Assembly (NCBI GenBank): GCA_900544445.1
Contig: UQVK01000096.1
Coordinates: forward strand, 1-15,414
Length of the DNA stretch: 15,414 bases
Direction of reading: 5' to 3'
From: an uncultured Lachnospiraceae bacterium
GTDB taxonomy: Bacteria; Bacillota; Clostridia; Lachnospirales; Lachnospiraceae
Under the pieces are notes generated by a model. It was given only the letters and a program-made list of their open reading frames with translations, ran no database searches and had not been told where the DNA came from. A program made the translations under genes and the position numbers. Below, one piece after another: positions 13,896 through 15,414 of this stretch (positions are counted from its first letter, which is position 1; every line of letters begins with the position of its first letter).

Positions 13896-14606
13896 ATGGC
13901 AATGCTCACCGTAGAAAATCTGAATGTATATTATGGCATGATCCATGCGCTTAAGAACGTGTCCTTTCATGTGGAGGAAGGGGAAATTGTGGCTTTGATC
14001 GGTGCGAACGGCGCCGGAAAGACCACCACCCTGCAGACCGTCAGCGGCATGCTCCAGGCGAAATCCGGATCCGTGCATTTTGAAAATCAGGACATCACAA
14101 AGATGCCCTCCCACCGTATCGTTCAGCTCGGCATCTCCCATGTGCCGGAGGGACGGCGCATGTTCGCCAACCTGACCGTTTATGAAAACCTGCGTATGGG
14201 AGCCTATACCCGGAAGGATAAAAAGGAAATCGAGGAATCCCTCGCCCGGGTTTACGAACGTTTCCCCCGCCTGAAGGAACGCACCAGACAGCTGGCCGGA
14301 ACCCTTTCCGGAGGTGAACAGCAGATGCTGGCCATGGGCCGGGCGCTGATGTCCAATCCCAGGCTCCTGCTGCTGGACGAGCCCTCCATGGGCCTGTCCC
14401 CGCTCCTTGTATCGGAGATCTTCGACATCATCGAAAGCATCAGCAAACAGGGCGTTACCATCCTTCTGGTGGAACAGAACGCGAAGAAGGCGCTTTCCAT
14501 CGCGGACCGGGGCTATGTACTGGAAACCGGAAACATCGTGATGGAGGACAGCGCGCAGGCGCTTCTGAACAACGAGGATATCAAGAAAGCCTATCTTGGC
14601 GAATAA
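13896..14606 (+). CDS. livF: branched-chain amino-acid ABC transporter ATPase LivF
   Basis: A 236-residue ABC ATPase, partner of LivG. Walker A is GANGAGKT (36-43), the canonical signature LSGGEQ lies at 137-142, Walker B is LLLLDEP (157-163), and VEQNAKKAL carries the switch region in the LivF style (Gln where most have His). HVPEGRRMF (82-90) is a LivF hallmark. AAAAGGAG lies just before ATG 13896. Together with the binding protein, livH, livM and livG it completes a five-part importer. A short hairpin and the cytidylate-kinase-like gene follow at 37 nt. Confidence 0.95.
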   Translation: MAMLTVENLNVYYGMIHALKNVSFHVEEGEIVALIGANGAGKTTTLQTVSGMLQAKSGSVHFENQDITKMPSHRIVQLGISHVPEGRRMFANLTVYENLRMGAYTRKDKKEIEESLARVYERFPRLKERTRQLAGTLSGGEQQMLAMGRALMSNPRLLLLDEPSMGLSPLLVSEIFDIIESISKQGVTILLVEQNAKKALSIADRGYVLETGNIVMEDSAQALLNNEDIKKAYLGE

Positions 14607-14612
14607 AAGAAT

Positions 14613-14629
14613 GCTGCCCTTCGGGCAGC
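14613..14629 (+). repeat. GCTGCC hairpin ahead of a ribosome site
   Basis: GCTGCCC (14613-14619) pairs with GGGCAGC (14623-14629) around TTC, followed by AGGAAAGG, the ribosome site of the next gene. It is laid out like the GCCGCC hairpins at 6686-6700 and 9398-9413. Compared with those, one C-G pair is replaced by a T-A pair, so the pairing is kept. Confidence 0.7.
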
Positions 14630-14643
14630 AGGAAAGGAAAAGC

Positions 14644-15282
14644 ATGTCAAATGTGATTATTACCATCGCGCGCCAGTACGGCAGCGGCGGAAAGACTGTG
14701 GGGAAAATGCTGGCGAAGGAGCTGGACATTCCCTATTATGACCGGGAAATCATCGCCATGGCAGCCGAGGAAAGCGGCGTGAATCCCACCCTTTTTCAGG
14801 ATGAGTTCAAGCACCACGGCCTGCGCGCCCTGCTTTCCGGCGGGTATAAGGGCGGCCGCCTGCTTTCTCCGGAAAGCGCCGGTTTTACCAGTGATGACAA
14901 TCTGTTCAACTATCAGGCCAAGATCATCCGCTCTCTGGCGGAGGAAGGCTCCTGCGTGATCATCGGCCGCTGCGCGGATCACATCCTGAAGGATATGCCC
15001 GGCGTGGTGCGGGTGTTCGTCCATGCGCCGGAGGACTTCTGTCTGCAGGAGGCCATGAAGGTGAACAGCCTTCCTGAGAACGAAGTGAAGAAGCTCATCA
15101 CAAAGACCGACGACTACCGGGCCAGATATTATAAATATTATACCGGCCAGGAATGGAAGAACGCCCTGAACTACGATCTTTCCCTGGACAGCTCCAGGCT
15201 GGGCTTTGACGGAACGGTGGAGGCCATCAAGGCCTATATCGAGGTGCGCAGGCGCTTTGATGAGAAGATGAAGGATAAGTAA
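14644..15282 (+). CDS. cytidylate-kinase-like family protein
   Basis: A predicted 212-residue P-loop kinase-fold protein of the cytidylate-kinase-like group. The N-terminal block IARQYGSGGKTVGKMLA (8-24) is the nucleotide loop of that group, followed by the typical PYYDREII (30-37). VIIGRCADHIL and a later KYYTGQEW block also fit the family. True CMP kinase (Cmk) is a different branch, and the substrate of this group is not established to my knowledge. ATG 14644 has AGGAAAGG upstream; the in-frame earlier start at 14596 overlaps livF and is rejected. It sits 37 nt behind livF in the same direction, so it is probably read through from the transporter operon, though a functional link is not evident. 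Confidence 0.85.
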   Translation: MSNVIITIARQYGSGGKTVGKMLAKELDIPYYDREIIAMAAEESGVNPTLFQDEFKHHGLRALLSGGYKGGRLLSPESAGFTSDDNLFNYQAKIIRSLAEEGSCVIIGRCADHILKDMPGVVRVFVHAPEDFCLQEAMKVNSLPENEVKKLITKTDDYRARYYKYYTGQEWKNALNYDLSLDSSRLGFDGTVEAIKAYIEVRRRFDEKMKDK

Positions 15283-15327
15283 ACGGGTGTCTTCTGCTGC
15301 ATCCGCCCGCAGTACGGAGGGAAAGCT

Positions 15328-15414
15328 ATGATAAAAAATATCGCCATCGTCAGCCTGTCAAGCGGAATCCTCGGAGAATCTTTTGCAAAGCATGAACTGG
15401 ACATCGGGGTAAAA
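15328..15414 (+). CDS. S66 peptidase family protein (LD-carboxypeptidase-like), 5' end only
   Basis: Only the first 29 codons are in the window; the gene runs off the right edge. The start NIAIVSLSSGILGESFAKHE resembles the N terminus of S66 peptidases, the family of LD-carboxypeptidases and MccF-like immunity enzymes, where an I-x-I-V-S-x-S-S-G strand opens the fold. GGAGGG lies 7 nt before ATG 15328. The 45-nt gap behind the kinase-like gene shows no terminator, so it may belong to the same transcript. The call rests on a short stretch and the catalytic residues are not visible. Confidence 0.6.
   Translation, partial: MIKNIAIVSLSSGILGESFAKHELDIGVK

Overview
The window reads as a GC-rich member of the Clostridia, most likely Lachnospiraceae. 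That is an inference from the protein styles (a two-domain NadE, an isoamylase-type debranching enzyme with a Lachnospiraceae-like N terminus, a cytidylate-kinase-like protein, an S66 peptidase), from strong AGGAGG-type ribosome sites, and from a Gram-positive lipoprotein as the ABC binding protein. All calls come from reading the sequence; no database was searched.

Layout. At the left end (1-304) is a short regulatory region with a hairpin plus T-run and weak promoter candidates. It is followed on the + strand by a small membrane-anchored protein (305-934) that resembles a degenerate FMN-binding domain. Its stop codon directly abuts the stop codon of nadE, which comes from the opposite direction. 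From 935 to 9109 six genes lie on the - strand. In transcription order they are a glycogen debranching enzyme, a SAM hydrolase (DUF62 type), hisC, a SAM-dependent methyltransferase, hslO (Hsp33) and nadE. Methyltransferase and hslO overlap by ATGA, and hslO and nadE are 12 nt apart. A seven-hairpin array separates the debranching enzyme from the SAM hydrolase, and a terminator-like hairpin separates hisC from the methyltransferase.

From 9430 rightwards the + strand carries a complete branched-chain amino-acid type ABC importer in the order lipoprotein binding protein, livH, livM, livG, livF. A cytidylate-kinase-like gene and the start of an S66 (LD-carboxypeptidase family) gene follow. A strong intrinsic terminator sits right after the binding-protein gene, which fits high expression of the binding protein and lower expression of the membrane and ATPase parts.

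The unusual part of the window is RNA structure between genes. The same hairpins recur in front of unrelated genes: a GGCACGAAC stem, an AAGAATGGC stem, and a GCCGCC stem sitting right before the ribosome binding site. In two places, the SAM hydrolase leader and the binding-protein leader, all three occur in the same order with a shared ATTAAAA linker. The livM leader holds a compact three-way junction, a hairpin of the same family, and a possible pseudoknot whose 3' strand ends next to the ribosome site. These structures are visible in the sequence; any regulatory role is inference.
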